Assembly: GCF_000158915.1 (NCBI RefSeq)
Contig: NZ_GG657754.1
Span: 2,030,140 to 2,078,749 of the forward strand
From: Streptomyces himastatinicus ATCC 53653
GTDB lineage: Bacteria; Actinomycetota; Actinomycetes; Streptomycetales; Streptomycetaceae
Direction of reading: 5' to 3'
DNA: 48,610 bases
Shown here: piece by piece, positions 8,123-15,957 of the stretch
Layout of the letters: every line of letters begins with the position of its first letter
How positions within the stretch are numbered: position 1 is the stretch's first letter
The notes under the pieces: model-generated
The model's input: the letters and a program-made list of their open reading frames with translations, nothing else
What the model was told of the DNA's origin: nothing
Databases searched by the model: none
Translations under genes and position numbers: made by a program

Positions 8123-8163
8123 GGGCATATGCCCATTGTCAACGCGCTTTGAGAGAGCGCGTT
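8123..8163. promoter_or_regulatory. Palindrome and hairpin in the lysogeny control region
   Basis: GGGCATATGCCC (8123-8134) is a perfect 12-bp palindrome; its GCATATGCC half recurs at 8170-8178. Just downstream AACGCGCT (8141-8148) and AGCGCGTT (8156-8163) form an 8-bp inverted repeat. They lie between divergent repressor and early genes and may be a second operator class or RNA structures. Confidence 0.45.
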
Positions 8164-8207
8164 CCGCTTGCATATGCCGAACCGAACACCTATCCACCAT
8201 GCTAACG

Positions 8208-8221
8208 TTCCATCCGTGGAC
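8208..8221. promoter_or_regulatory. Putative repressor operator 2
   Basis: TTCCATCCGTGGAC differs from a perfect dyad only at its last base and matches sites at 7987-8000 and 14157-14170. It lies 35 bp upstream of the first rightward early gene. Confidence 0.5.
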
Positions 8222-8255
8222 GGAAATGATCCGGTCACGGAAGGACGATGCCCGC

Positions 8256-8462
8256 ATGTACGACCGCGCCTTACTCGTCACGGCCGCCCGCAGAGCAGGG
8301 GACCGCTCTCCGTCAGACACCGCAAGACGGTTGAAGGTTGCACGCAATACCGCATGGCGGTTGTGGAACGGCCACACCGCCCCAAGTGCCGCAGTTGCCG
8401 CAGCAGTCGAGGAACACTACGGCGTTTCAGCTGGTCAGCTGATGAAGCAGGCCGCCGCATGA
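8256..8462 (+). CDS. Small helix-turn-helix protein (Cro/excisionase-like)
   Basis: A 68-aa protein starting at ATG 8256 behind GGAAGGAC. Residues about 14-60 form a compact HTH (DTARRLKVARNTAWRLWNGH, then a VEEHYGVSAGQL helix). As the first early gene divergent from the repressor it could be a Cro-like antirepressor or a recombination directionality factor. The sequence alone does not decide. ATG 8226 in frame is a less favoured start. Confidence 0.65.
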   Translation: MYDRALLVTAARRAGDRSPSDTARRLKVARNTAWRLWNGHTAPSAAVAAAVEEHYGVSAGQLMKQAAA

Positions 8463-8650
8463 CCGGCGAAGTGATCTCCCGCGAGCAGGCGTTCGCCAAC
8501 GCCCGCCGAGTCCTCGACGCTGCCCGCGCTCGACGCGACCGCGACCGCGCCGCCGGTCGCCTCGCCCCCGAGGTCGAACTCATCTTGCGCCGCCTCGAAC
8601 GCCAGCAGCGCCAGCAGGCGCCCGCCGTCGAGCACCGCGCCGCCGCCTGA
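8459..8650 (+). CDS. Small basic helical protein of unknown function
   Basis: 63 aa, coupled to the preceding HTH gene by an ATGA overlap. Very Arg/Ala-rich and predicted helical throughout (ARRVLDAARARRDRDRAAG, ILRRLERQQRQQ). No recognised domain. Followed by a hairpin terminator. Confidence 0.55.
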   Translation: MTGEVISREQAFANARRVLDAARARRDRDRAAGRLAPEVELILRRLERQQRQQAPAVEHRAAA

Positions 8651-8656
8651 AACGCC

Positions 8657-8689
8657 GAGGGCCGCCCGGATGCGACCCGGACGGCCCTC
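8657..8689 (+). terminator. Hairpin after the first early genes
   Basis: GAGGGCCG (8657-8664) pairs with CGGCCCTC (8682-8689), with an inner CCGG/CCGG pairing. No T-tract follows, as is common in this GC range. Confidence 0.5.
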
Positions 8690-8719
8690 TCACGACCGCC
8701 ACTCAGAGAGGCACCGATC

Positions 8720-9118
8720 GTGAACGAAATCCACCGTACCGCCAGTTCTCCCCGCGCCGAGGCCGCCATCACGAGTGCCGCCGAAGCAGCGAAGCACCTC
8801 GCCCGCACGGGCGTGATCGCCCGGCAGCTGGACGCCATCGCGCCCGGCACGTTCCACGTGCGGACCGTCCCCGTGTCGACCGAGCGAGACGGCGCCCGCC
8901 GCCGCGCGACATGGGTCGCCCTCGACGACGCCCTCGGACTGCCGGTCAAGGCCGACCGCGAGGCACACCGCGCCGCCCTCGGCCTGCTGCGCCGCATGTT
9001 CCCCGCCGCCGACTGGACGAGGCCGCACGCCTACCACGCCAGCACGGGCGACCTCGCCCTCGACGAGCCGACCGCGCCCGCCGACCTCGGCCTCGACGAC
9101 CAGGAGCCGCAGAGATGA
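8720..9118 (+). CDS. Hypothetical early protein
   Basis: 132 aa from GTG 8720 behind GAGAGG. The N-terminal 45 residues are Ala-rich and helical; the middle (TFHVRTVPVSTERDGARRRATWVALDDALG) looks like a small beta-rich domain; the tail is acidic. No family recognised. It heads a chain of overlapping early genes that runs into the ERF gene. Confidence 0.65.
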   Translation: MNEIHRTASSPRAEAAITSAAEAAKHLARTGVIARQLDAIAPGTFHVRTVPVSTERDGARRRATWVALDDALGLPVKADREAHRAALGLLRRMFPAADWTRPHAYHASTGDLALDEPTAPADLGLDDQEPQR

Positions 9119-9492
9119 TCCGTCCCACACTCACCGCCGACGGCCTCGCCGTCCGCCTGCCGATCGCCGAGCGCGCCGAGCAGCTGCTCGACGGCCTCGC
9201 CCTCGCGTTCGCCGCGGACGCTGACGCCGTCGGGCGCCTGCTCACCGCACACGCCGCGAACGTCGTCCGCCTCGATCACGCCGTCGTGAGCGAGGACATG
9301 CCCGAGTACGAACGGGCGATGCGCGCCGCCTCCGCCGACGGGAGCCGCGAGGCCCTGCTCGCCGAGGCGCCGCCCGCCGACAACCTCGACGACCTGCTCG
9401 ACCCCGACACGGCGATCACGCTCGCAGGCCGGATCACCCGCCTCGCCGCCCATATCCGCCACCACCGCAAGAACCGGAGCCCGCGCCCGTGA
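9115..9492 (+). CDS. Hypothetical early protein
   Basis: 125 aa from ATG 9115, overlapping the previous stop (ATGA). Predicted mostly helical, with an acidic centre (NLDDLLDPDTAITLAGRITR) and a basic C-terminus (HHRKNRSPRP). No domain recognised. Tight coupling to the ERF gene suggests an accessory role in recombination or replication, without direct evidence. Confidence 0.62.
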   Translation: MIRPTLTADGLAVRLPIAERAEQLLDGLALAFAADADAVGRLLTAHAANVVRLDHAVVSEDMPEYERAMRAASADGSREALLAEAPPADNLDDLLDPDTAITLAGRITRLAAHIRHHRKNRSPRP

Positions 9493-10547
9493 CGGTCACG
9501 CCCCTGCACCCGAACCAGGTCGCCGCGCCCGTGGCCGACGACACCTCGCGCATCGAGACGGCCTATATCCCCGCTCCCTTCGGTACGCCCGCCGATGCCC
9601 CGCGCATCTTCCAGGTGATCCACGGCGTGATGAGCGACGTGATGCCGGTCGCCAAGGGGCAGCGAAACCAGCAGCAGAACTATGCGTTTCGGGGTGTCGA
9701 TGACGCCATGTCCGCCATGGCGGGCCCGATGCGGAACCACGGCTGTTTCATCGCCCCCGAGGTCGTCGAGCACCGGCAGCGCCCGCGCGGCGAGAAAGGT
9801 ACGCACACGGTCATTCGGATGCTGTACCGCATCTATGGGCCCGCGGGTGACTGCCTGCTCGTGACCGTGCCCGGTGAGGCAATGGACATGGCCGACAAGA
9901 GCACCAACAAGGCCATGAGCGCCGCTCTCAAGTACATGTTGTTCCAGGTATTCATGATCCCAATCGATGCCCGATCCATCGATGACGGCGACCGCGACAC
10001 CCCGATCATGGACAACGCCCCGCAGCAGCGGCAGCAGGGCGGGCAGCGCCACCAGCGCCGCGGCGGGCAGCAGCGGCAGCAACGCGAACAGCAACCGCGC
10101 CGCAGCAACCGCGCCGAGCCCGGCCCATGGGAGCAGCCGCCCGCCCAGCAGCAAGCAGGCGCGCGCCGCGACTACCTCGCCGAGGCCCGGAAAGCGCCGA
10201 CGCCCGAGGCGTTCGCGAAGGTACGCGCCGCCGCCGTCGAGGCCGGGGCCCCCGACCACTACCTCGCCGAACTCGACCAGGTCGCCGAGCGGAAGCGGAA
10301 GGCCGCCAAGCAGCCGCAGCAGGCCCAGGGCGGGCAGCAGCGCGAGACACCGCAGCAGGGCGAAGAACACGTGATCGCCGTCGCCGAGCTGTTCGACGCC
10401 GCCCGCAGCGCGGGCGTGACCGACCGCGCCGAGGTCGAGCAGCTGTTCAGTTCCCGCTACAGCGTGAAGCCGACCGAGGCCACCGTCGCCCAGTTGCGCG
10501 AGATGCGCGACGACCTGCTCGACGCGGCGAAGGGAGCGAGCGCATGA
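9489..10547 (+). CDS. ERF-family single-strand annealing recombinase
   Basis: 352 aa from GTG 9489 (GTGA overlap). Residues about 35-180 are the ERF core: PRIFQVIHGVMSDVMPVAKG, NYAFRGVDDAM, then TVPGEAMDMADKSTNKAMSA and ALKYMLFQVFMIP. ERF proteins anneal complementary single strands during phage recombination and genome circularisation. A long Gln/Arg-rich linker (about 180-220) leads to a C-terminal region (QAGARRDYLAEARKAPTPEAF onward) with short helical repeats. SSB (14747-15220) is a likely functional partner. Confidence 0.88.
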   Translation: MTVTPLHPNQVAAPVADDTSRIETAYIPAPFGTPADAPRIFQVIHGVMSDVMPVAKGQRNQQQNYAFRGVDDAMSAMAGPMRNHGCFIAPEVVEHRQRPRGEKGTHTVIRMLYRIYGPAGDCLLVTVPGEAMDMADKSTNKAMSAALKYMLFQVFMIPIDARSIDDGDRDTPIMDNAPQQRQQGGQRHQRRGGQQRQQREQQPRRSNRAEPGPWEQPPAQQQAGARRDYLAEARKAPTPEAFAKVRAAAVEAGAPDHYLAELDQVAERKRKAAKQPQQAQGGQQRETPQQGEEHVIAVAELFDAARSAGVTDRAEVEQLFSSRYSVKPTEATVAQLREMRDDLLDAAKGASA

Positions 10548-11110
10548 CCGCCGAGTCGACCACCGAGCAGCCGGTCGAGTCGCTGCGCGACCTCGCCACG
10601 CAGGAAGCCGTGTTGAAGCTGCTCGCCGAGCGCGTGGCCGCCGCACAGAAGGACGTGAAGGCCCGGACACAGAAGGCCCTCGACGCCGCCCAGAAGCGCG
10701 ACGGGACCGAGCGCGTCGGGGCGTACCTCCCCACCGGCGAGCAGGTCGCCACGATCTCAATCCGCAAGGGCGAGACCGGGCCGGTCGTCGAAGACGAGGA
10801 AGCCCTCGCCCGGTTCGTTCGTCAGCAGTGGCCCGACGAAGAGTGGACCGAAACCCGCATCGTGCGCACGGTCAAACCGTGGAAACTCGCCGAACTGCTC
10901 GGCGAGATGGACGCCGCCGGCGTCGCGAAGCTGGTCGACAAGGTCACGGGTGAAGTCCTCGACGTACCCGGCGTCGTCATCAAGCCGACGCGCGCCCGCA
11001 CGCACGGGATCACGTGGCGCACGGGCGGGAAGGTGGCAACGGCCGAGGCGTGGCGCACGGGCGCCCTCGCCGGACAGCTCGCCGCGATCACAGCGGGGGG
11101 CGAGAAGTGA
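10544..11110 (+). CDS. Hypothetical protein downstream of ERF
   Basis: 188 aa from ATG 10544 (ATGA overlap with the ERF gene). An N-terminal helical region (residues 10-50, AVLKLLAERVAAAQKDVKAR) precedes a mixed alpha/beta domain with conserved-looking aromatic motifs (ARFVRQQWPDEEWTETRIVR, VKPWKLAELLGEM). The C-terminus includes HGITWRTGGK. Not recognised. Its place between ERF and an HNH-like gene suggests DNA metabolism. Confidence 0.65.
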   Translation: MTAESTTEQPVESLRDLATQEAVLKLLAERVAAAQKDVKARTQKALDAAQKRDGTERVGAYLPTGEQVATISIRKGETGPVVEDEEALARFVRQQWPDEEWTETRIVRTVKPWKLAELLGEMDAAGVAKLVDKVTGEVLDVPGVVIKPTRARTHGITWRTGGKVATAEAWRTGALAGQLAAITAGGEK

Positions 11111-11736
11111 CCGCCCACGCTACCGAGGCCAGCCTCGACGCCACGCGCCGGCTGCTCGACGCCGGACCGGTCGAGCAGGTCCCCGGACAGCTCGCCGTCG
11201 AGGGCATGCCCGAGGAAGCCGGCCCGCGCAACGTCCCCGAGGGACTGGCGAAGGCGTTCGCCGCCCGCACCCGCTCGACGGGCGACGGACACCGCCTGTG
11301 GACCGGGCGCCCCGCCAAGGGTGGCGGAAGGTTCCGGCACAAGGGCCGCGACTACACCGCCTTTCAGGCCGCATTCATCCTGCGGACCGGTCGCGAGCCC
11401 GTGGGCAGCGTCCGCCCGTCGTGCGACCGGCCGCAGTGCTGCGACCCCGCGCACGTCGACGACCAGGCCACCCGGCAGCGCGACCGCGTCGCCCTCGCCG
11501 CCGTCAAGGGCATGCAGCACCGCGCCCCGTCGTGCGACCACGACCAGGCCGTACACGGCCGGCACCGCGGCGACGGCCGCCGGTACTGCAACGCGTGCAA
11601 CAACCCCGCGTCCGCGGACGGTTGCGCCCACGGCAACCCCCGGTGCGGCGCCCAGCCCGTACGGCCGTACCCGTGCGGGTGGCGATGCGACGAGCACCAG
11701 CCGGCCCGAACCCGCCCCTACTCCACCGCCGCATGA
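11107..11736 (+). CDS. HNH-like zinc protein lacking the catalytic Asp-His
   Basis: 209 aa from GTG 11107 (GTGA overlap). The middle resembles the HNH protein at 14231-14743: HRLWTG aligns with CHLWDG, SCDRPQCCDPAHV with HRCRRRECVAPGHL, and CNACN with CRACKN. Where that protein has the catalytic VDH, this one reads RPS, so nuclease activity may be lost. The C-terminus is rich in Cys/His (GWRCDEH), suggesting zinc binding. It may be a DNA-binding derivative or a distinct nuclease. Confidence 0.65.
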   Translation: MTAHATEASLDATRRLLDAGPVEQVPGQLAVEGMPEEAGPRNVPEGLAKAFAARTRSTGDGHRLWTGRPAKGGGRFRHKGRDYTAFQAAFILRTGREPVGSVRPSCDRPQCCDPAHVDDQATRQRDRVALAAVKGMQHRAPSCDHDQAVHGRHRGDGRRYCNACNNPASADGCAHGNPRCGAQPVRPYPCGWRCDEHQPARTRPYSTAA

Positions 11737-11810
11737 CTGGCCCGGCGGCGAGGACGAGCCACCGACACCCCTCGCCGCCGGCGCCCGACCCCGACAGGAG
11801 CACAACCCCC

Positions 11811-12767
11811 GTGACGTGGTTCAAAGTCGACGACACCGCGCACGCGCACCCCAAGCTGTTGAAGGCCGGTAATGCCGCCCTCGGCCTGTGGGTACGCGCC
11901 GGCGCCTACGCCGCCCAGCACCTCACCGAGGGCGTGATACCGGGCGTCGTCGCCCAGCTGTACGGCACCGCGCCCCAGGCCCGGAAGCTGGTCGCGTCCG
12001 GCCTGTGGCACGCCCACGGCCACGACTGCACCCGGTGCAGGCAGCCGCCCGCCGGCGACTACGTGATGCACGACTTTCTGATCTACAACCCGCCCCGTGC
12101 ACGCGTCGAGGACGACCGCGCCAAGGCCGCCGAGCGCCAGCAGCGGGCCCGCGAACGTGCCGCCGAGCAGCGGAACCAGGAGCGTAATCCGCTCGATTCG
12201 TCGGCGAATCGTCCGCGAATCGACGACGATCCGAGGCCGGAATATCGCGAACCGCCCGCAAATCAGATCGAGTTCCCGGAAGACATCGCAGGTCAGGGCG
12301 ACCCGTCACACCGTGACGAGGTCGACCCGTCACGGTCCCCCCGACCCGACCCGTCCCGTCCCGCTGTACCTCCTACGGAGGTACAGCAAGCTAGCTACGG
12401 CTCGACCCCCGCCGTGCCGCCGAACCTTCGGCCGTTGCGTGACGCGCTCACCGCCGCCGGCGTCGTCGTCGAGTGGTCCCTCGCCGAGGCCGATTGGTTC
12501 CGCCTTGAAGCGATCGTGAAGCGGACCGCCGTCCCCGCCCTGGTCGACCACGCCCGCGAGCAGTGGCGCCGCGCCCGCTCCCGCCCGCGGTCGGTCCGGT
12601 ACTTCCTGCCCGGCTGGACCGCGCTCCCCCCGGTGCCCGCCGGCGCCCCGACCTCGCCCGGTGCCGACGTGATCCCCCTCGACGCCGCCCGCCCGGGCCG
12701 CGTGCAGCGTGCCGCCGACCTGTTCCGCACGGCCGCCCTCGACGACCCCCAGGAGTCCGCCCAGTGA
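11811..12767 (+). CDS. Phage replication initiator-like protein
   Basis: 318 aa from GTG 11811 behind AGGAG. The N-terminus (VTWFKVDDTAHAHPKLLKAG, GNAALGLWVRAGAY, DYVMHDFLIYNPP) is typical of actinophage replication proteins with a winged-helix start. A charged linker follows, then a C-terminal helical region (AEADWFRLEAIVKR, ARSRPRSVRYFLPGW). It probably binds the phage origin or loads host helicase (inference). An upstream in-frame ATG at 11733 exists, but its extension is low-complexity Pro/Ser. Confidence 0.7.
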   Translation: MTWFKVDDTAHAHPKLLKAGNAALGLWVRAGAYAAQHLTEGVIPGVVAQLYGTAPQARKLVASGLWHAHGHDCTRCRQPPAGDYVMHDFLIYNPPRARVEDDRAKAAERQQRARERAAEQRNQERNPLDSSANRPRIDDDPRPEYREPPANQIEFPEDIAGQGDPSHRDEVDPSRSPRPDPSRPAVPPTEVQQASYGSTPAVPPNLRPLRDALTAAGVVVEWSLAEADWFRLEAIVKRTAVPALVDHAREQWRRARSRPRSVRYFLPGWTALPPVPAGAPTSPGADVIPLDAARPGRVQRAADLFRTAALDDPQESAQ

Positions 12768-13459
12768 ACCGCCAGGAAGTCGCCGCCCTGCTCGCCTACG
12801 CCGTACGCCTCGACCCGCGCACCGCTCCCGCCGACCAGGCCGCCGCCGACGAAACCCTCGACCAGTGGGCCGACCTGCTCGCCGACGTGCCGCCGACCGC
12901 CCCGCACCCCGCCGGCCGGAACTGGGACGCCGCACAGGTCGTGCGTCACCACATCGCGACCAGCCCATACCCGATCAAGCCGTCGGATGTGTCCCGCCCG
13001 TGGCACGACTTCCGCCGCGACGTGGTCGACCGGCACCACGACCCCGTTCCCGCCGTCAACCCGGACGACCCCGCCGCGTACCGCGCCGCCCTGGTCGCCA
13101 CCCGGCACGCCGTCGCCATCGGCGCCGCCCCGGCCGCCACGTTCCGCGAGTTGACCGGCGGCACCCGCGAGGAGCGCGAGCAGGCCGCCGCCGAACGCCT
13201 CGCCGCCCTCGGCGACTACGTGCCCAAGACCGTGCGCGACGCCCTCGCCCCGTACCGCCCGCGCCAGGCCGAGCGGGAACGCCTCGCCGTCGAGGGACTG
13301 CCCGACCCGCTCGACGTGCCGTGCCCGTACGACCAGTGCCACGCGCCGGCGGGCGAACCGTGCCTCAACTACCGCCGTAGCCCGCGCAGTTCGGCGCACC
13401 CCTCGCGCCTCGACCTCGCCACCGCCCGCCGCTACGCACACCAGGAGCCGGCCGCATGA
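12764..13459 (+). CDS. Phage zinc-finger DNA-binding protein
   Basis: 231 aa from GTG 12764 (overlaps the previous stop). The C-terminus carries the phage zinc-finger pattern: CPYDQC, then GEPCLNYRR and a final HPSRLDLA, i.e. CX4C-X6-C plus His. The N-terminal 170 residues are helical, with WDAAQVVRHHIATSPYPIKPSDV resembling a helicase-loader or DnaB-associated fold. Coupling to the initiator gene suggests a role in replication. Confidence 0.65.
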   Translation: MNRQEVAALLAYAVRLDPRTAPADQAAADETLDQWADLLADVPPTAPHPAGRNWDAAQVVRHHIATSPYPIKPSDVSRPWHDFRRDVVDRHHDPVPAVNPDDPAAYRAALVATRHAVAIGAAPAATFRELTGGTREEREQAAAERLAALGDYVPKTVRDALAPYRPRQAERERLAVEGLPDPLDVPCPYDQCHAPAGEPCLNYRRSPRSSAHPSRLDLATARRYAHQEPAA

Positions 13460-13935
13460 ACCGCAACCGGAAGCACCCCGAGCGGGCCCCGCACCGCCGC
13501 CGCGCCTCGGCGACCGACCGCACGAAGAACACCAAGTCGTTCCGCGTGACGGGATCATGGGACAAGCGCCCCGACCGGCCCGCGATCAAGGTCACGTCCA
13601 ACAAGCACGCCCGCGACCGCGCCGCCCGCGAGATGGCCGAGCAGGGCGCGTACGTGATCGTCGAGAAGCACCGCGGATACGGCGAGTGGCGCACCCTGTA
13701 CGAGCTTGACGGGCCCGCCCTGCTCGCCGAGCGCCGCGCCGCCGAGCAGGAGCAGCGCCGGCGTGCCGCCGATGAGCGCCGCGCCGTCGAGCAGGAAGAG
13801 GCCGAACGCCTCGCCGCCGCCGAGCAGTCCGCCCGCGACCGCGACGCCCTCGCCCGCCTCATGGTGCGCCCGCCGGTCGCCCGCGAGCAGTGCGGACGCC
13901 GCGACGCCCGGCACGTCACCGGGGCGCAGCGATGA
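13456..13935 (+). CDS. Hypothetical protein with basic N-terminus and coiled coil
   Basis: 159 aa from ATG 13456 (ATGA overlap). The N-terminal 30 residues are strongly basic, followed by a small domain (FRVTGSWDKRPDRPAIKVTS to GYGEWRTLYELDG) and a long Glu/Arg/Ala coiled coil (about residues 90-140). No recognised family. The layout would suit a nucleic-acid-associated scaffold (inference). Confidence 0.6.
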   Translation: MNRNRKHPERAPHRRRASATDRTKNTKSFRVTGSWDKRPDRPAIKVTSNKHARDRAAREMAEQGAYVIVEKHRGYGEWRTLYELDGPALLAERRAAEQEQRRRAADERRAVEQEEAERLAAAEQSARDRDALARLMVRPPVAREQCGRRDARHVTGAQR

Positions 13936-14102
13936 TTCCCGCCGCCGCCCTCGCCGTCGTCCGCGCGGGCGTCGAGAACGCCCGGAAAAACGGCCTCGAC
14001 ACGGCCGAGGACGTGGCCGAGCAGGTCGTCGAGGAACTGGTCGCCATGGGATGGACGATCGCCCTCGCCGAGCCCGACGACGACCACCCAGCAGCCGCGT
14101 AA
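13932..14102 (+). CDS. Small acidic hypothetical protein
   Basis: 56 aa from ATG 13932 (ATGA overlap). One predicted amphipathic helix (AALAVVRAGVENARKNGLD) and an acidic tail ending DDDHPAAA. No recognised domain. Last gene before the control site at 14157. Confidence 0.58.
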   Translation: MIPAAALAVVRAGVENARKNGLDTAEDVAEQVVEELVAMGWTIALAEPDDDHPAAA

Positions 14103-14156
14103 CCCCCCGCCGAGGGGCGGTAATCCGAACGGACCGCGCCGCCCCCGGCATGTATC

Positions 14157-14170
14157 TTCCATCCATGGAA
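14157..14170. promoter_or_regulatory. Putative repressor operator 3
   Basis: TTCCATCCATGGAA is a perfect dyad 60 bp upstream of the HNH gene. It matches the two sites in the lysogeny control region, suggesting this segment (HNH, ssb) is repressed by the same protein. A TATCTT box at 14153-14158 could be the -10 it covers. Confidence 0.5.
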
Positions 14171-14230
14171 GGCATTTGCCGACCATGAAAGAACATTCGG
14201 AACGACTACATCCCGACGGAGGTACATCCC

Positions 14231-14743
14231 ATGGAACGGCCCACCCCGGCCGCCCGGTTCGCCGACAAAGTGAACACCGCGGGCCCCTGGTCACTCCGTC
14301 GGGACTGCCCCGGCCCCTGTCACCTGTGGGACGGATCGCAGAACGAAAAGGGCTACGGCACGTTTTGGGTCGACGGCCGCACCGTCAAGGCCCACCGCTA
14401 CGCCTACCAGCAGGCCAAGGGCCCCATACCCGCCCGCCTCGAAGTCGACCACCGATGCCGCCGCCGCGAGTGCGTCGCCCCCGGCCACCTCGAAGCCGTC
14501 ACGCACCGCACGAACATTCTCCGCTCGACGAACCACGTCGCCGCCCGCGCCGCCGTCACGCACTGCCCGGCCAGCCACGCCTACGACGAGGCGAACACCA
14601 TCCGCGCGAAGAACGGAACGAGGAAGTGCCGGGCGTGCAAGAACGCGTCCGCCCGCGCCGCCCGCCGCCGCGCCCGCGAGGACCGCCTCGCCGTTGTCGA
14701 GCCCATTCGACCGACCGCCCCCACCCTCGAAAGGGCCGCGTAA
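14231..14743 (+). CDS. HNH endonuclease
   Basis: 170 aa from ATG 14231 with GGAGG about 8 bp upstream. The motif order is that of the HNH_3 family: CHLWDG, GYGTF, AHRYAY, then catalytic VDH with RCRRRECVAPGHL (two Cys and His) and THRTNIL. A second Cys/His cluster (HCPASH, CRACKN) near the C-terminus may bind zinc. Phage HNH proteins act in packaging or as homing-type nucleases; far from the terminase here, the role is open. A probable operator precedes it. Confidence 0.85.
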   Translation: MERPTPAARFADKVNTAGPWSLRRDCPGPCHLWDGSQNEKGYGTFWVDGRTVKAHRYAYQQAKGPIPARLEVDHRCRRRECVAPGHLEAVTHRTNILRSTNHVAARAAVTHCPASHAYDEANTIRAKNGTRKCRACKNASARAARRRAREDRLAVVEPIRPTAPTLERAA

Positions 14744-14746
14744 CCC

Positions 14747-15220
14747 ATGAGTGGCGAGACCACCATCACCATGACCGGCAACGTCGTTGCCGACCCCGAA
14801 CTCAGGTTCACCCCGTCCGGCGCCGCCGTCTGCAACTTCCGCATGGCCAACACCCCCCGGAAGTTCAACCGCCAGACCAACGAATGGGAGGACGGCGAGC
14901 CCCTGTTCTTGGGTGTCGCCGTGTGGCGCCAGCAGGCCGAGCACGTCGCCGAATCGGTCCAGCGCGGCATGCGCGTGATCGTCGTGGGCCGCCTCACGCA
15001 GCGCCAATACGAAGCCACCGACGGCAGCAAGCGCAGCAGTTACGAGATTCAGGCCGAGGAGGTCGCCCCGTCGTTGCTGCGCGCGACCGCGGTCGTAACC
15101 AAGGCCGGAGCGAACCAGGGCGGCGACCGGCAGCAGTCGCAGCAGCCGGCCCAGGCATACGGACAGCCCCAGAGCGACCCGTGGGCGACCGGCGGATACA
15201 GCAACGAGCCCCGGTTCTGA
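14747..15220 (+). CDS. ssb: Single-stranded DNA-binding protein
   Basis: 157 aa with an OB-fold in residues 1-110: [52 protein letters not shown] and [16 protein letters not shown] Gln/Gly-rich linker leads to a C-terminus ending SNEPRF, lacking the acidic DDDIPF tip that recruits host partners in bacterial SSB, although the final Phe remains. It probably protects ssDNA for replication and ERF annealing. Confidence 0.92.
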   Translation: MSGETTITMTGNVVADPELRFTPSGAAVCNFRMANTPRKFNRQTNEWEDGEPLFLGVAVWRQQAEHVAESVQRGMRVIVVGRLTQRQYEATDGSKRSSYEIQAEEVAPSLLRATAVVTKAGANQGGDRQQSQQPAQAYGQPQSDPWATGGYSNEPRF

Positions 15221-15222
15221 CC

Positions 15223-15260
15223 GGGCCCCCTGCGACCGGCGCGCGACCGGTCGCGGGCCC
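15223..15260 (+). terminator. Strong hairpin after ssb
   Basis: GGGCCC (15223-15228) and GCGACCGG (15232-15239) pair with CCGGTCGC (15247-15254) and GGGCCC (15255-15260), a 14-bp interrupted stem starting 2 bp after the ssb stop codon. Confidence 0.6.
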
Positions 15261-15339
15261 GCCCGCGCGCGCGAGCTGTGGGCGTACTTCACGTTCATCA
15301 ACTTCCGAACGAAGAAACCAGGAACAGGAGCACCGTCAC

Positions 15340-15957
15340 GTGACCCGTATCCCCGACGCCGTCGCCGTCGCATCCCTCGACACTCACCGCCTGATCGTCA
15401 CCGTGCCGAACGAGGGCCCTGCCGACATCGCGTGCAACCTTCCCCGGCCGGCCGCCGCTCACATCCTGCGGCAGCTCGCCAACAGCATTGAGGGCCCCGC
15501 CGGGGCATGCGACACCGCCCTCGCGACCGCCGCGCCGTGCCCCATCCACGACGCCCCCGTACCGCGCCCGACCGGCCTCGACCCCCTGCTCGACGCCGTC
15601 GCCGCCAAGCTGCCCGCCCACCACGCCGAAGCCCAGCAGGCGCCCGCGGATTGGGTGGCCGAGGTACGCGATGCCCTCGCGTTCAACGCATCCGCCGGTC
15701 ACCCCGCCCTGATCACCGTTCGCGACGTGCTACTCGACGACGCTCCGCGCACACCCGAGCAAGCCCTCGCCGCCGCCCTGGTCCTGCTCGCCGCGCACAC
15801 CCGCGAACTGTCCGCCCTCGCCCGGCAGCACTCCGACGAGTACCGCGACGAACACGGTGTCAACCGCAGCACCCGCGGCCTGCTCACCGGCATGGACAGC
15901 GTTCGGAAGCTGCTCGACCGTCGCGCCGACCGACTCGACGAGCAGGCGCAGCGATGA
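15340..15957 (+). CDS. Hypothetical accessory protein
   Basis: 205 aa from GTG 15340 behind AGGAG. The N-terminus (AVASLDTHRLIVTVPNEGPADIACNL) suggests a small beta-domain; the rest is helical, including PEQALAAALVLLAAHTRELSALARQHSDEYRDEH and MDSVRKLLDRRADRLDEQ. No family recognised. First of four consecutive accessory genes without known roles. Confidence 0.6.
   Translation: MTRIPDAVAVASLDTHRLIVTVPNEGPADIACNLPRPAAAHILRQLANSIEGPAGACDTALATAAPCPIHDAPVPRPTGLDPLLDAVAAKLPAHHAEAQQAPADWVAEVRDALAFNASAGHPALITVRDVLLDDAPRTPEQALAAALVLLAAHTRELSALARQHSDEYRDEHGVNRSTRGLLTGMDSVRKLLDRRADRLDEQAQR

Noticed and set aside
9276..10760. Long leftward frame opposite the ERF gene
   Set aside because: Arg/Gly-rich antisense of the Gln-rich ERF linker, a common artefact in high-GC DNA.
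10950..11810. Upstream extension of the replication protein
   Set aside because: The extension is Pro/Arg-rich and overlaps two coding genes in other frames; GTG 11811 has AGGAG and a family-typical start.
12395..13558. Long leftward frame opposite the replication genes
   Set aside because: Low-complexity Gly/Arg/Val translation; the rightward genes have motifs and coupled starts.
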